A stretch of 64,000 nucleotides of DNA, from positions 558,001 to 622,000 of the forward strand of contig NZ_CP090177.1 in the NCBI RefSeq assembly GCF_042214795.1, given 5' to 3'. Numbering within the stretch: the first letter of the stretch is position 1; every line of letters starts with the position of its first letter. Shown here one piece after another: positions 1-8,706 of this stretch. Made by a program: the position numbers and the translations under genes. The notes under the pieces were generated by a model. It had not been told where the DNA came from, made no database searches, and saw nothing but the letters and a program-made list of their open reading frames with translations. The stretch comes from Arcobacter iocasae. GTDB taxonomy: Bacteria > Campylobacterota > Campylobacteria > Campylobacterales > Arcobacteraceae.

Positions 1-736
1 TACAATGATTACAGCTTATGATGCATTATTTGCAAAACTATTTGAAGAACTTGCAGATATTATTTTAGTAGGTGATAGTTTAAATATGAGTTTTGCTGGT
101 AAACCAGACACTTTATCTGCTACCTTAGAACAAATGATTTATCATACAAATGCAGTATGCAATGGCGCTAAAGAAGCCTTTGTAGTAATAGATATGCCCT
201 TTGGAACCTACATAAATAAAGATCAAGCACTTAAAAATGCAATAAAAGCCTACCAAGAGACAAACGCTGCGGCTGTAAAAATAGAAGGTGGAGAAGATAG
301 AGCAGATATAGTTTCACATCTTACATCTAATTCTATAGCAGTTATGGGACACATTGGTCTTATGCCTCAATATGTGAGAAGTGAAGGTGGTTACAAAGTA
401 AGAGGTAAAACACAAGAAGACAAAGAACAACTACTTCGTGATGCTATTGCAATCGAAAAAGCGGGTGCTTTTTGTATCGTAATTGAAGGGGTTATGAGTG
501 ATGTTGCCCAAGAGATTACAAAAGCTGTTTCAATACCAACTATTGGAATAGGAGCAGGAAAAGAAACAGATGGACAAGTTTTAGTTTGGTCAGATATGTT
601 AGGATTTTTTGAAGAATTTAAACCAAAATTTGTAAGACACTATTTAGATGGTGCAGCACTTGTAAAAGATGCTGTTTCAACTTATAAATCAGATGTTCAG
701 AACAAAACTTTCCCAAGTAAAGAAGAGGAATACTAA
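1..736 (+). CDS. panB: 3-methyl-2-oxobutanoate hydroxymethyltransferase (5' partial)
   Basis: PanB adds a hydroxymethyl group from 5,10-methylene-THF to 2-oxoisovalerate, the first committed step of pantothenate synthesis in the cytoplasm. The visible 243 residues carry the family hallmarks: MITAYDALFA at the left edge, the metal-binding VGDSLNM about 20 residues later, DMPFGTY, the MGHIGLMPQ segment and the IGIGAG motif before the C-terminus. The reading frame is open to the left edge (a Thr codon precedes the first Met). PanB normally has about 20 more residues before the ITAYDA segment, so the true start lies outside the window. It is followed after 2 nt by ruvB, so the two are probably cotranscribed. 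Identification is firm. Confidence 0.95.
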   Translation, partial: TMITAYDALFAKLFEELADIILVGDSLNMSFAGKPDTLSATLEQMIYHTNAVCNGAKEAFVVIDMPFGTYINKDQALKNAIKAYQETNAAAVKIEGGEDRADIVSHLTSNSIAVMGHIGLMPQYVRSEGGYKVRGKTQEDKEQLLRDAIAIEKAGAFCIVIEGVMSDVAQEITKAVSIPTIGIGAGKETDGQVLVWSDMLGFFEEFKPKFVRHYLDGAALVKDAVSTYKSDVQNKTFPSKEEEY

Positions 737-738
737 TA

Positions 739-1755
739 GTGGATGATAGATTAGTAAATGTAGAACAAATATCTTTTGAAGATGAAAAAGTTGAAGTAAA
801 TTTACGACCCTCATCATGGGATGATTATATTGGTCAAGAAAAAATTAAAAAGAATCTAAGAGTCTTTATAGATGCAAGTAGAAAAAGAGGTGAAGCCTTA
901 GATCATATCTTATTTTATGGACCTCCTGGACTTGGGAAAACTACACTTTCATACCTAATCTCAAATGAGATGGACTCAAACATAAAAATAACAGCTGGTC
1001 CTATGATTGAAAAGTCAGGAGATTTAGCTGCAATTTTAACAAACCTTGAAGAAGGTGATATTTTATTTATCGATGAAATTCATCGTTTAAGTCCAGCAGT
1101 TGAAGAGATACTTTATCCTGCTATGGAAGATTATCGATTAGATATTATTATTGGAAGTGGACCAGCTGCACAAACTGTAAAAATAGACTTACCAAGATTT
1201 ACACTAATTGGTGCTACTACAAGAGCTGGTATGCTTTCAAATCCTTTAAGAGAAAGATTTGGTATGCACTTTAGAATGCAGTTTTATACACATCCTGAGT
1301 TATCTAAAATCATTCAAAAAGCAGGAACAAAGCTAGATAAAGAGTGTGAAAAAGATGCAAGTTATGAAATTGCAAGAAGAAGCAGAGGAACACCTAGAAT
1401 TGCCCTTAGACTTTTAAGACGAGTAAGAGATTTTGCAGAAGTAGAAAATGAGCAAATAATCAAATTAAAAAGATGTGAATATGCCCTTAATGAATTGGGA
1501 GTAAATGAAACAGGCTTTGATGAGATGGATATAAATTTACTTGAACTTCTAGTTTCAAATAAAGGAAGACCAATGGGACTTTCTACAATTGCAGCAGCTT
1601 TAAGTGAAGATGAAGGTACTATAGAAGATGCCATAGAGCCATACTTATTAGCTAATGGATATATAGAAAGAACAGCAAGGGGAAGAGTTGCTAGTGTAAA
1701 AACATATGAACTTTTTAGACTTACAGCTCCTATTATAGAAGGTAAACTATTTTGA
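739..1755 (+). CDS. ruvB: Holliday junction branch migration helicase RuvB
   Basis: RuvB is the hexameric AAA+ motor that, with RuvA, drives branch migration of Holliday junctions. All landmarks are visible in 338 residues, the usual length: Walker A GPPGLGKT at 61-68, Walker B IDEIH at 111-115, sensor GATTRAG near 158-164, arginine finger in LRERFG near 170-175, and the winged-helix C-terminal domain. The start is GTG at 739, preceded by GAGGA about 9 nt upstream; MDDRLVNVEQ is a typical RuvB beginning. The stop overlaps the TTG start of the next gene. ruvA and ruvC are not in this window. Confidence 0.96.
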   Translation: MDDRLVNVEQISFEDEKVEVNLRPSSWDDYIGQEKIKKNLRVFIDASRKRGEALDHILFYGPPGLGKTTLSYLISNEMDSNIKITAGPMIEKSGDLAAILTNLEEGDILFIDEIHRLSPAVEEILYPAMEDYRLDIIIGSGPAAQTVKIDLPRFTLIGATTRAGMLSNPLRERFGMHFRMQFYTHPELSKIIQKAGTKLDKECEKDASYEIARRSRGTPRIALRLLRRVRDFAEVENEQIIKLKRCEYALNELGVNETGFDEMDINLLELLVSNKGRPMGLSTIAAALSEDEGTIEDAIEPYLLANGYIERTARGRVASVKTYELFRLTAPIIEGKLF

Positions 1756-2819
1756 AACCACAATATTTTTTGATTTTAATTGGAGCAATAACTCTTTATT
1801 TTCTAATTGAACTATTCCACCCTTTTCTAAAAGCAATGAGCGTTGCACTTTTACTTGCAGTTGCCACAAATACTTTAAGTATTAATGTATCAACTAAGAT
1901 TAAAAATAAATTTTTATCTTCAACTTTAATGACGATTATTTTAACCTTTGTATTCTTTATTCCACTGTTATATTGTGTATTCTCTTTTGCTACATTAATA
2001 AATAATATTGACCAACAAGCTTTATCTAAAATGCTAACAAAATTTGAATCATGGGTTGCACTTTTACCTAATGATTTTTTAATTATAAAAGAACAACTAA
2101 TGGATGCAATAAGTAAAATTAATATTAAAGAATTTATTGAAAGTCTTCTTTCTTTTGGAGCATATTTAGGTAAAAACTCTGCAAAATTTATAATTGATAT
2201 GGTAATGATATTGATATTTTATTTCTTCTTTAATTTTTATTCATTACAACTATCAAGTTATTTAAAAGGTCTTTTACCTTTAAAAAAAGAAGATGCTAGT
2301 GTACTATTTATTGAGTCTTCAACAGTAATGAGTGTAGTTTTATATTCTGTACTTGCAACAGCTATTTTAGAGGGATTTTTGTTTGGTATTTTTATTACAT
2401 TCTTTGGATATGATGGAATTTTACTTGGAGTATTATATGGATTTGCTTCTTTGATTCCAGTTGTAGGAGGATTGATTATGTGGCTTCCTATGGCTTTATA
2501 TGAAGGATTTACAGTATCTCCTGCTAATGGTTTGATTATAGCTATATATTCAGTTGTGGTAATAGCAATTCTTGCAGATACCTTTGTAAAACCAGTCATA
2601 ATAAAATATATTAATTTAAAAGTAGTAAAAACAAAAGCAAATATAAATGAGTTATTAATATTTTTCTCTATTATTGCTGGATTATCGACTTTTGGCTTTT
2701 GGGGGATGATTATAGGACCTGCAATGGTTAGTTTTTTTATCTCAATAGTTCAACTATTAAAAAAGTTTTCAGTTGATTCTAAAATAAAAGATATAAACTC
2801 GCTAGATAGCACAGTCTAA
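1752..2819 (+). CDS. AI-2E family (PerM-type) transporter
   Basis: A 355-residue integral membrane protein with about eight hydrophobic segments, of the AI-2E transporter/PerM family. Family features seen are the N-terminal pair of helices, a long middle loop with conserved spacing, the segment ASLIPVVGG (the characteristic P-x-x-G-G stretch) and the C-terminal LIFFSIIAGLSTFGFWGMIIGP region. Substrates in this family vary (autoinducer-2, ions, small metabolites) and cannot be read from sequence. Start is TTG at 1752, overlapping the ruvB stop by 2 nt, which indicates translational coupling. It converges with the LRR gene, and the two stop codons overlap. Confidence 0.85.
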   Translation: MKPQYFLILIGAITLYFLIELFHPFLKAMSVALLLAVATNTLSINVSTKIKNKFLSSTLMTIILTFVFFIPLLYCVFSFATLINNIDQQALSKMLTKFESWVALLPNDFLIIKEQLMDAISKINIKEFIESLLSFGAYLGKNSAKFIIDMVMILIFYFFFNFYSLQLSSYLKGLLPLKKEDASVLFIESSTVMSVVLYSVLATAILEGFLFGIFITFFGYDGILLGVLYGFASLIPVVGGLIMWLPMALYEGFTVSPANGLIIAIYSVVVIAILADTFVKPVIIKYINLKVVKTKANINELLIFFSIIAGLSTFGFWGMIIGPAMVSFFISIVQLLKKFSVDSKIKDINSLDSTV

Positions 2820-3913
2820 GAAAACTTAATTATACTCTTTTGTATAAAGTCATCAAATTCATTACCTATAGGTACAGTTTTATCAACTTCTAACCAAGAT
2901 AAATCTTTGAGATAAGATAACTCTATAGGTAAATGAGCAATATTATTATTTGAAAGGTTAAACTCTTTTAATCTTTTGAGACTATCTAAATTTTGAGGTA
3001 AATTAATCAAACAATTATTTGATAACCATAACTCTTTTAAATTTGACAAGTTTGATATTTCACTTGGAATAGTTTTTAAATTATTTGAGTAAAGCCATAA
3101 GTCCGTTAATTCTGTCAAGTTCCCAATACTACAAGGGAGTTCTTCTAATCTATTTTCATATAACCATAAGACTTTTAATTTTTTTAACTCACCTATACTT
3201 TCAGGTAATTCCACTAAATAATTATGATTTACAAGTAACTCTGTTAGATTTTTAAGATTTCCTATGTCATTTGGCAAGTACTCTAGTTTATTATCAAAAA
3301 TACTTAAACTATCTAAGTTTTCCAACTGACAAATACTACTTGGTAATATTCTTAAATCATTACCTAATAAATTAAGTTTTATTAGATTTTTTAGTTGTCC
3401 AATTTTACTTGGCAATGAAGTAATAGAATTTTCAAAAAGTGCTAAAACTTCTAGATTATTTAATTCACAAATCTCATCTGGTAATCTTGATAGATTATTT
3501 TTTGATAAACTCAATTCCACTAGCATTTGTAAATTATTAATTTCCCTTGGAATAAATCTTAATCTATTTTTGTACAAATGCAATTTTTTTAGTTTTGTAA
3601 GATTACATATCTCTTTTGGAAGATAAGTTAAATTATATTTTGAAAGGTTCAATTCTTCTAGATTTAATAAAGTATGTTTATCTCTTGGAAGTCCCCTTGG
3701 ATACTTACTATTAAATCCTTTTTCAATAAAGTACAATTCATCAATTTTATTTTCATCTGCCCAATCAAATATTCTATCTATCCATGAATCATCCATCGAA
3801 ATATCAATGGGATTATTCAATATTTTTTGAGTATAAGCTATAAGTGTTTTACTCTTATAAAGTTCCATATAAGAGGAGTTGTTTCTTATTATTAGTCCTG
3901 CTCTACTAGTCAT
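2816..3913 (-). CDS. Cytoplasmic leucine-rich repeat protein
   Basis: 365 residues, of which roughly 85-345 are 11-12 consecutive LRRs of 23 residues with the bacterial pattern LPxxIxxLxxLxxLxLxxNxL. No signal peptide or membrane segment is present, so it is probably cytoplasmic. The first 80 residues are not repeat-like. LRRs are protein-binding scaffolds; no catalytic domain accompanies them here. It follows the J-domain gene after 11 nt on the same strand, so the two are probably cotranscribed and may cooperate. The SD is weak (AGAG). Function unknown. The 23-residue LPxxI type is widespread in bacteria, so no special host link should be assumed. Confidence 0.8.
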   Translation of the reverse strand: MTSRAGLIIRNNSSYMELYKSKTLIAYTQKILNNPIDISMDDSWIDRIFDWADENKIDELYFIEKGFNSKYPRGLPRDKHTLLNLEELNLSKYNLTYLPKEICNLTKLKKLHLYKNRLRFIPREINNLQMLVELSLSKNNLSRLPDEICELNNLEVLALFENSITSLPSKIGQLKNLIKLNLLGNDLRILPSSICQLENLDSLSIFDNKLEYLPNDIGNLKNLTELLVNHNYLVELPESIGELKKLKVLWLYENRLEELPCSIGNLTELTDLWLYSNNLKTIPSEISNLSNLKELWLSNNCLINLPQNLDSLKRLKEFNLSNNNIAHLPIELSYLKDLSWLEVDKTVPIGNEFDDFIQKSIIKFS

Positions 3914-3924
3914 TTTTACTCTTT

Positions 3925-4863
3925 TTATATTGTTGTTGAATATTGGCGCATTTTAGCAACTAGGTTCTCTTTCTCTTCTTTTAACTCTTGTTTCATTTCA
4001 TAAATATATTCATCTAAATTATCAATTTTATTTATTAATCTAAAGGTTTCATCTTTTTTTATAATTTCAATCTCTGTCTTAGCCAATTTTATTTTTTCCC
4101 TAGCTAGTTCAATTTTATTTTTTAAGATATTTTTATCAAAAAGTGTATCTGATTCACATGAAAAGCTCTCACCATTTAAAAGATTATTTAATATTCGAGA
4201 TACTTTTTTTAGATTGTTTTGTTGATATGCTGAATTTAATTCTTTAAAAATCTCTTCTGCTTTATCTTTTTTAGCCTCTTCTATAATATCTGGATGGCAC
4301 AATCTACTAGCTTTTCTATAAAGTCTTTTTAATTCAGCTTTTTCTATTTTTGTAAGCTCATATGGATCATCTAATTTAAACTTTTTTATCTCTTCATGAA
4401 AGTTTTCAAAATCTTTTTTTGCTTCAAAATATTGATACTCATATTTTTTACCATCTTTTTTATATAAAAATTCAAAATACTCTTCTCTTAAAATAAGTAT
4501 CTCTTCTATTAATACACCAACTTCTTTATGGTATCTACTGTTAAAATCATTTATTTTATTGTGATGTTCTTCAATCTTGCAACTTAGAGTTAAAAGTTCT
4601 TTTTCTAAAACTTTTAACTCTAATTTTAATCCTTGAATTTCTTTATCTTCATGTACTACTAAACTAGAAAATTGACCCAAATATTGATCAATTAAAGATA
4701 TAACTTCTTGGAAATTTGTCTCTTCAATAAGTTTTAATATTTTTTTTACTTTTTCATCAATTTTTAAAGAGTATAGTCTATGCACTTGGGGATAAAGACT
4801 CTCTTCATCTTCAATAGCAATACAACTTTTAATGATTTCTAATCTCTTTAAAATCTCTTTCAT
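3925..4863 (-). CDS. J-domain coiled-coil protein
   Basis: 312 residues, strongly charged (K/E), predicted to be mostly coiled coil. A J domain lies inside it: a KRLYRKASRLCHPD helix-loop with the diagnostic HPD tripeptide at 190-192, followed by a helix IFKELNSAYQQ. J domains stimulate DnaK ATPase. Unlike DnaJ, this J domain is internal and flanked by coiled coils (about 70-165 and 245-312), without Gly/Phe or zinc-finger regions. It is thus a specialised co-chaperone or scaffold, not DnaJ. It is the first gene of a two-gene unit with the LRR gene. A -10 box TATAAT lies 31 nt upstream. The client is unknown. Confidence 0.75.
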   Translation of the reverse strand: MKEILKRLEIIKSCIAIEDEESLYPQVHRLYSLKIDEKVKKILKLIEETNFQEVISLIDQYLGQFSSLVVHEDKEIQGLKLELKVLEKELLTLSCKIEEHHNKINDFNSRYHKEVGVLIEEILILREEYFEFLYKKDGKKYEYQYFEAKKDFENFHEEIKKFKLDDPYELTKIEKAELKRLYRKASRLCHPDIIEEAKKDKAEEIFKELNSAYQQNNLKKVSRILNNLLNGESFSCESDTLFDKNILKNKIELAREKIKLAKTEIEIIKKDETFRLINKIDNLDEYIYEMKQELKEEKENLVAKMRQYSTTI

Positions 4864-4893
4864 AGTAGCCTTAAATCTTTATAATTACACTAT

Positions 4894-4899
4894 ATTATA
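4894..4899 (-). promoter_or_regulatory. Putative -10 box (TATAAT) for the J-domain/LRR unit
   Basis: A perfect TATAAT on the minus strand, 31 nt upstream of the ATG at 4863. Campylobacterota sigma70 promoters commonly show a strong -10 with a poorly conserved -35, so the missing -35 is not against it. Inferred only from sequence and spacing. Confidence 0.4.
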
Positions 4900-4980
4900 C
4901 AAAAATATTGATGACAACTTTTAGAAAAAAATCATGAATTTGAGAAATTACTTTTAGTATTATTTAATTTGTTTAGATTA

Positions 4981-5004
4981 TTTCTAGGCAAGAAAGCCTA
5001 GAAA
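4981..5004. terminator. Perfect 9-bp inverted repeat, possible terminator
   Basis: TTTCTAGGC at 4981-4989 and GCCTAGAAA at 4996-5004 form a perfect stem with a 6-nt loop. It lies in the 234-bp gap 94 nt beyond the FTR-rhodanese stop and 117 nt upstream of the J-domain start. No clean poly-U tract follows on either strand, so it could be a weak terminator of the clpS operon or another structure. The rest of the gap is featureless AT-rich DNA apart from the -10 box at 4894. Confidence 0.4.
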
Positions 5005-5097
5005 TGGGGTTTAGAAGAATTTTTATTTTAAATTAAATTTTATTAAGAAAGTATTTATACTAACTTTAAGAAATATATAAAATTTATTCTTTATTTT

Positions 5098-5838
5098 TTA
5101 TTCACCTGAAATTAATTCACCTTGGTAAGTCATAATTCCATAGTCAAGATTACATACACTTTTAAATCCAGCACTTAGCATAATATTTTGACAATAAGCG
5201 CTTCTACTTCCACTATGGCAATAAACTACTACTGGAATATCTTTTTTATCGTCAAGTACTTCTATTGATTGATAAAAAGATGTTGTTGGAACTAAGAAGT
5301 CAGTTCCTTTTATTCTATGACCTGCCCACTCCATCCACTCTCTCACATCAACTAAATTAAAATTAATAAAACCTAATTCTCTAGCTTCCAATAAAGCTTC
5401 AACTTCCATTGCACTTATTTGAGATTTTTTTAAGATATTTTCACACTCTTCTTTTGTGAAACCTTTTGAATGAACAACTTCCTCTTTTTCTTTTGGACTA
5501 TTAGTTAAAGAATCTGCATACTCTTTTGTACAAAAAATTCCACAGTGACAATGACCTTGTGAAGGAATCTCCTCTTTAAGGGCTGGGGTACATGGACAAA
5601 GTCTATTATCAGCTTTATCTTTTTCTTCTTGAGTTTCACCTATTACCATAAAACATGGACAATATCTCTTATCATATATAAGTTTATTTCTAGTCAAACC
5701 CATTTGGATAGATTCATTTACATCATCTTCTGGATTATAAACAAATCCATACTCTTCACAAACTTTATCTGTAAATTGCTTTGTTAATTCAAATGTTGTT
5801 TGAAATTCATCACTATTTATATCAATCTTTTTAATCAT
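5098..5838 (-). CDS. Ferredoxin:thioredoxin reductase-like catalytic domain fused to rhodanese
   Basis: Two domains in 246 residues. Residues about 8-110 match the FTR catalytic (beta) subunit: the ordered cysteine set C60-P-C62, C81-P-C83, C97-H-C99. In plant FTR the equivalent CPC/CPC/CHC cysteines bind a [4Fe-4S] cluster and form the adjacent redox disulfide. Spacings here (18 and 13 residues) are longer than in plant FTR (16 and 8). Residues about 135-246 are a rhodanese domain with the active loop CHSGSRS starting at C207. The likely role is electron or sulfur transfer to a thiol or persulfide. No partner ferredoxin or FTR alpha chain is in this window. Its start overlaps the cytochrome stop by 1 nt, so the two are translationally coupled. 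Confidence 0.82.
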   Translation of the reverse strand: MIKKIDINSDEFQTTFELTKQFTDKVCEEYGFVYNPEDDVNESIQMGLTRNKLIYDKRYCPCFMVIGETQEEKDKADNRLCPCTPALKEEIPSQGHCHCGIFCTKEYADSLTNSPKEKEEVVHSKGFTKEECENILKKSQISAMEVEALLEARELGFINFNLVDVREWMEWAGHRIKGTDFLVPTTSFYQSIEVLDDKKDIPVVVYCHSGSRSAYCQNIMLSAGFKSVCNLDYGIMTYQGELISGE

Positions 5839-6458
5839 TATTTTCCTATTTTTGAAATATACTTTGATAAAGCTTTTATATCAGCTTCACTTAATTGCAT
5901 AACTTGGCCTTTCATTATGCCTTTCATGTCTCCACCATAAGTTCCATTTTTATAACCTAAAAGAGCATCTTCAATCTTCTTTTCATCCCATTGCCCTATT
6001 TTTTGTGATTTTCCAAGGGCATGAACTTCTCCATTTTTCCCATGACATCCAGCACATTTTACAAATAATGTTTTAATTCTTTCATCAGTTTCATCTTTTG
6101 GTGTAATTGCATTATCTATGCTTTTACTAATATCTTTTGCCACATCATTTGCTTGTTTTACCACATCAACACTAACTTCTTTTGCTTTTGCAATAGCATC
6201 TTTTGTTGCATCTTTTGAATCATCAACGGCTTTTAAAGTCTCTTCTTTTACAGCTTTTACAATCTCTTTGCTAGAATCAATTATTTCATTGCTTTTTGCT
6301 TTTATAATTTCAATATTCTTTTTAGTATCATTTACAGTTGCTGTTTGTGCAGCTTCTGCTTTTTCAACTTTTTGTACCTTTTGAGTCTCTTCACTACTTT
6401 CATTACAACCTGCAAATATAAATAATGCAACAATAGAACCTAATAAAACTTTATTCAT
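5838..6458 (-). CDS. c-type cytochrome lipoprotein with long helical stalk
   Basis: From the chosen start the protein has 206 residues: MNKVLLGSIVALFIFAGC is a lipoprotein signal peptide with lipobox FAGC (lipidated Cys18), then a charged Ala/Lys-rich amphipathic helical stretch (about 35-120), then a cytochrome c domain with heme motif CAGCH at about 135-139 and a Met-rich segment (GDMKGIMKGQ) that can give the axial ligand. It should be membrane-anchored and face the periplasm as an electron carrier. The ORF is open 15 codons further upstream, to 6503, but that start lies inside clpA and would spoil the signal peptide. GGAGAG sits just before the ATG at 6458 and supports the shorter form. 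It follows clpA after 13 nt. Confidence 0.85.
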   Translation of the reverse strand: MNKVLLGSIVALFIFAGCNESSEETQKVQKVEKAEAAQTATVNDTKKNIEIIKAKSNEIIDSSKEIVKAVKEETLKAVDDSKDATKDAIAKAKEVSVDVVKQANDVAKDISKSIDNAITPKDETDERIKTLFVKCAGCHGKNGEVHALGKSQKIGQWDEKKIEDALLGYKNGTYGGDMKGIMKGQVMQLSEADIKALSKYISKIGK

Positions 6459-6471
6459 TTTTCTCTCCATT

Positions 6472-8703
6472 TTATAACTCTTTATAATCAAATTTAAATT
6501 CATCTTTTACAAAATCAATTTTAACTAAACCACCATTTTTTAGTTTCCCAAATAAAATTTCATCAGTGATTTTATCTTTTATTTCACGAGAAATAACTCT
6601 ATTAAGTGGTCTAGCACCCATATCTTTATCATAACCAAGTCTTGCTAACTCATTCTTAGCTTTTGTACTTATAACTATATCAATATTTTTATCTTTGATT
6701 TGCTCTTTCATATCATCAATAAATTTACCAACAACTTTTGAAACAATATCTAATGTAAGTGGCTTAAAGGTTACAATGTTATCAAGTCTATTTCTAAATT
6801 CTGGTGCAAAGAATTTTTTAATTGCTTTATTTTCATTTAAAGAATCATCTTTTGCAAATCCCATAACATTTGCTTCTGAAGAACCTAGATTTGAAGTCAT
6901 AATTAAAACAACATTTTGGAAGTCTGCTTTATTACCACTATTGTCTGTTAATTCTGCATTATCCATAACTTGAAGTAAAATTGACATCAAATCAGGATGA
7001 GCTTTTTCTATTTCATCAAGTAATAATACACAGTGAGGATGTTTTCTAATGGCTTCTGTTAAAAGTCCACCTTGTTCAAATCCAACATATCCAGCAGGTG
7101 CTCCAATTAGTCTTGAAACAGTATGAGCTTCCATATATTCACTCATATCAAATCTTTCAAAATGAACACCAAGTTGTTTAGATAATTCTTTTGCAACTTC
7201 AGTTTTACCAACACCTGTTGGTCCAGTGAAAAGAAAACTACCAACTGGTTTTGACTCACCACCTAACCCTGCTCTATTAACTTTAATAGATTTTACTATT
7301 GAAATAATTGCATCATTTTGACCAAAAACTCTTTTTTGCATGTTTTTTTCTAAACTTCGTAAAAGTGTTAAGTCAGATTTCGTTGCTGATTTTGGTGGGA
7401 TATTTGCCATAAGTGCCACAGTATTTTCAATATCAGTTGCAGTAATATTTATAGGTTTTTTCTTTTTACCATCTGCATTTAATTGTAGTTTTTTAGTAGC
7501 TGCTACCTCATCAATAACATCAATTGCACTATCAGGCAAAAATCTATCATTGATATATTTTTTACTAAGTTCCACTGCTACTTCTAAAGATTTTTTATTG
7601 AACTTAACATTATGAAACTCTTCGTATTTTGATTTAAGTCCATCTAAAATAGCTACACAATCTTCACTACTTGGTTCACTTACATCAACTTTAGCAAATC
7701 TCCTACTAAGTGCCTTATCTTTAGAAAAATCATTTCTAAATTCTGTAAAAGTAGTTGCTCCTATACATCTAAGTTTTCCATTTGAAAGCATTGGTTTTAA
7801 GATATTTGAAGCATCCATTGCTCCACCGCCAACACTTCCAGCTCCAACTAATGTATGTATTTCATCTATAAATAAAATAGAATTAGGAATTTTACTTATC
7901 TCTTTTAAAAGTGTTTTTAATTTTTTCTCAAAATCCCCTCTATATTTTGTCCCTGCTAGCATAGAACCCATATCAAGAGAAAAGACTTTTGAATCTTTTA
8001 AAATAGAAGGTACATTATTATTTGCAATTTCTAAAGCTAATCCTTCAGCAATAGCAGTTTTACCAACTCCTGGTTCCCCTACAAGGATTGGATTATTTTT
8101 CTTTCTTCTACTTAAAACTTGAATTACTCTATTTATTTCTCGTTCTCTTCCAATAACTGGATCAATCTCACCTTTTTTTGCAACTGCTACTAGTTCTGTT
8201 GCATTGTTCTCTAAGGTTTCATTTTTTTTGTTCAATCTTTTTTCTTCATCAAAATTTTCATCTTGAACATCTACTTCAACATCTCTATGAGCTATTTCTT
8301 CTAAGATATCAATTCTTTCTATTCCTTGGCTTTTTAAAGCAAAAGTTGCATATGATTTTTCATTTTTCAAAATTGCTATAAACATATCATCAACACTTGC
8401 AAACCCTTTTCCAGAAGTTTGTGTATGTGCAACCATATGTTCAATAACTGAAGTTAATGTTGTTGTTTCTATTGGCTCATCATTAACATTATCAGGAAGT
8501 CTTGGGGTACTTACTTCAATATGTGATTTTGTGTCATTAAATATTTTATTAGTATCCAATCCTAAATCAAGCAACATATTTGCTATAAATTCATCATTTA
8601 ATAACATTAAAAAAATATGCTCCAATGTCAAATACTCATGTTTACTGCTTTTAGCATAAGATACTGCTTGTGCAAATATCTCTCTTAATTCTTTACTTAT
8701 CAT
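6472..8703 (-). CDS. clpA: ATP-dependent Clp protease ATP-binding subunit ClpA
   Basis: ClpA is the Hsp100 unfoldase that feeds substrates to ClpP. The 743-residue protein has the N-terminal Clp-N repeats (1-145), AAA domain 1 with Walker A GEPGVGKT at 209-216 and LFIDEIH, and AAA domain 2 with GPTGVGKT near residue 490 and LLLDEIEKAHPD. The C-terminal D2-small domain ends in the usual GARPLNRVI region. The short middle region (no ClpB-type M domain) and the adjacent clpS identify ClpA, not ClpB or ClpC. It follows clpS after 3 nt, as in many proteobacteria. clpP is not in the window. Confidence 0.95.
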   Translation of the reverse strand: MISKELREIFAQAVSYAKSSKHEYLTLEHIFLMLLNDEFIANMLLDLGLDTNKIFNDTKSHIEVSTPRLPDNVNDEPIETTTLTSVIEHMVAHTQTSGKGFASVDDMFIAILKNEKSYATFALKSQGIERIDILEEIAHRDVEVDVQDENFDEEKRLNKKNETLENNATELVAVAKKGEIDPVIGREREINRVIQVLSRRKKNNPILVGEPGVGKTAIAEGLALEIANNNVPSILKDSKVFSLDMGSMLAGTKYRGDFEKKLKTLLKEISKIPNSILFIDEIHTLVGAGSVGGGAMDASNILKPMLSNGKLRCIGATTFTEFRNDFSKDKALSRRFAKVDVSEPSSEDCVAILDGLKSKYEEFHNVKFNKKSLEVAVELSKKYINDRFLPDSAIDVIDEVAATKKLQLNADGKKKKPINITATDIENTVALMANIPPKSATKSDLTLLRSLEKNMQKRVFGQNDAIISIVKSIKVNRAGLGGESKPVGSFLFTGPTGVGKTEVAKELSKQLGVHFERFDMSEYMEAHTVSRLIGAPAGYVGFEQGGLLTEAIRKHPHCVLLLDEIEKAHPDLMSILLQVMDNAELTDNSGNKADFQNVVLIMTSNLGSSEANVMGFAKDDSLNENKAIKKFFAPEFRNRLDNIVTFKPLTLDIVSKVVGKFIDDMKEQIKDKNIDIVISTKAKNELARLGYDKDMGARPLNRVISREIKDKITDEILFGKLKNGGLVKIDFVKDEFKFDYKEL

Positions 8704-8706
8704 AAT

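Noticed and set aside
1362..1763. Minus-strand ORF opposite the ruvB end
   Set aside because: Shadow of ruvB; composition and lack of SD do not support a gene.
5838..6503. Longer start of the cytochrome gene at 6503
   Set aside because: It lies inside clpA, spoils the lipoprotein signal peptide and has no SD; the ATG at 6458 has GGAGAG just before.
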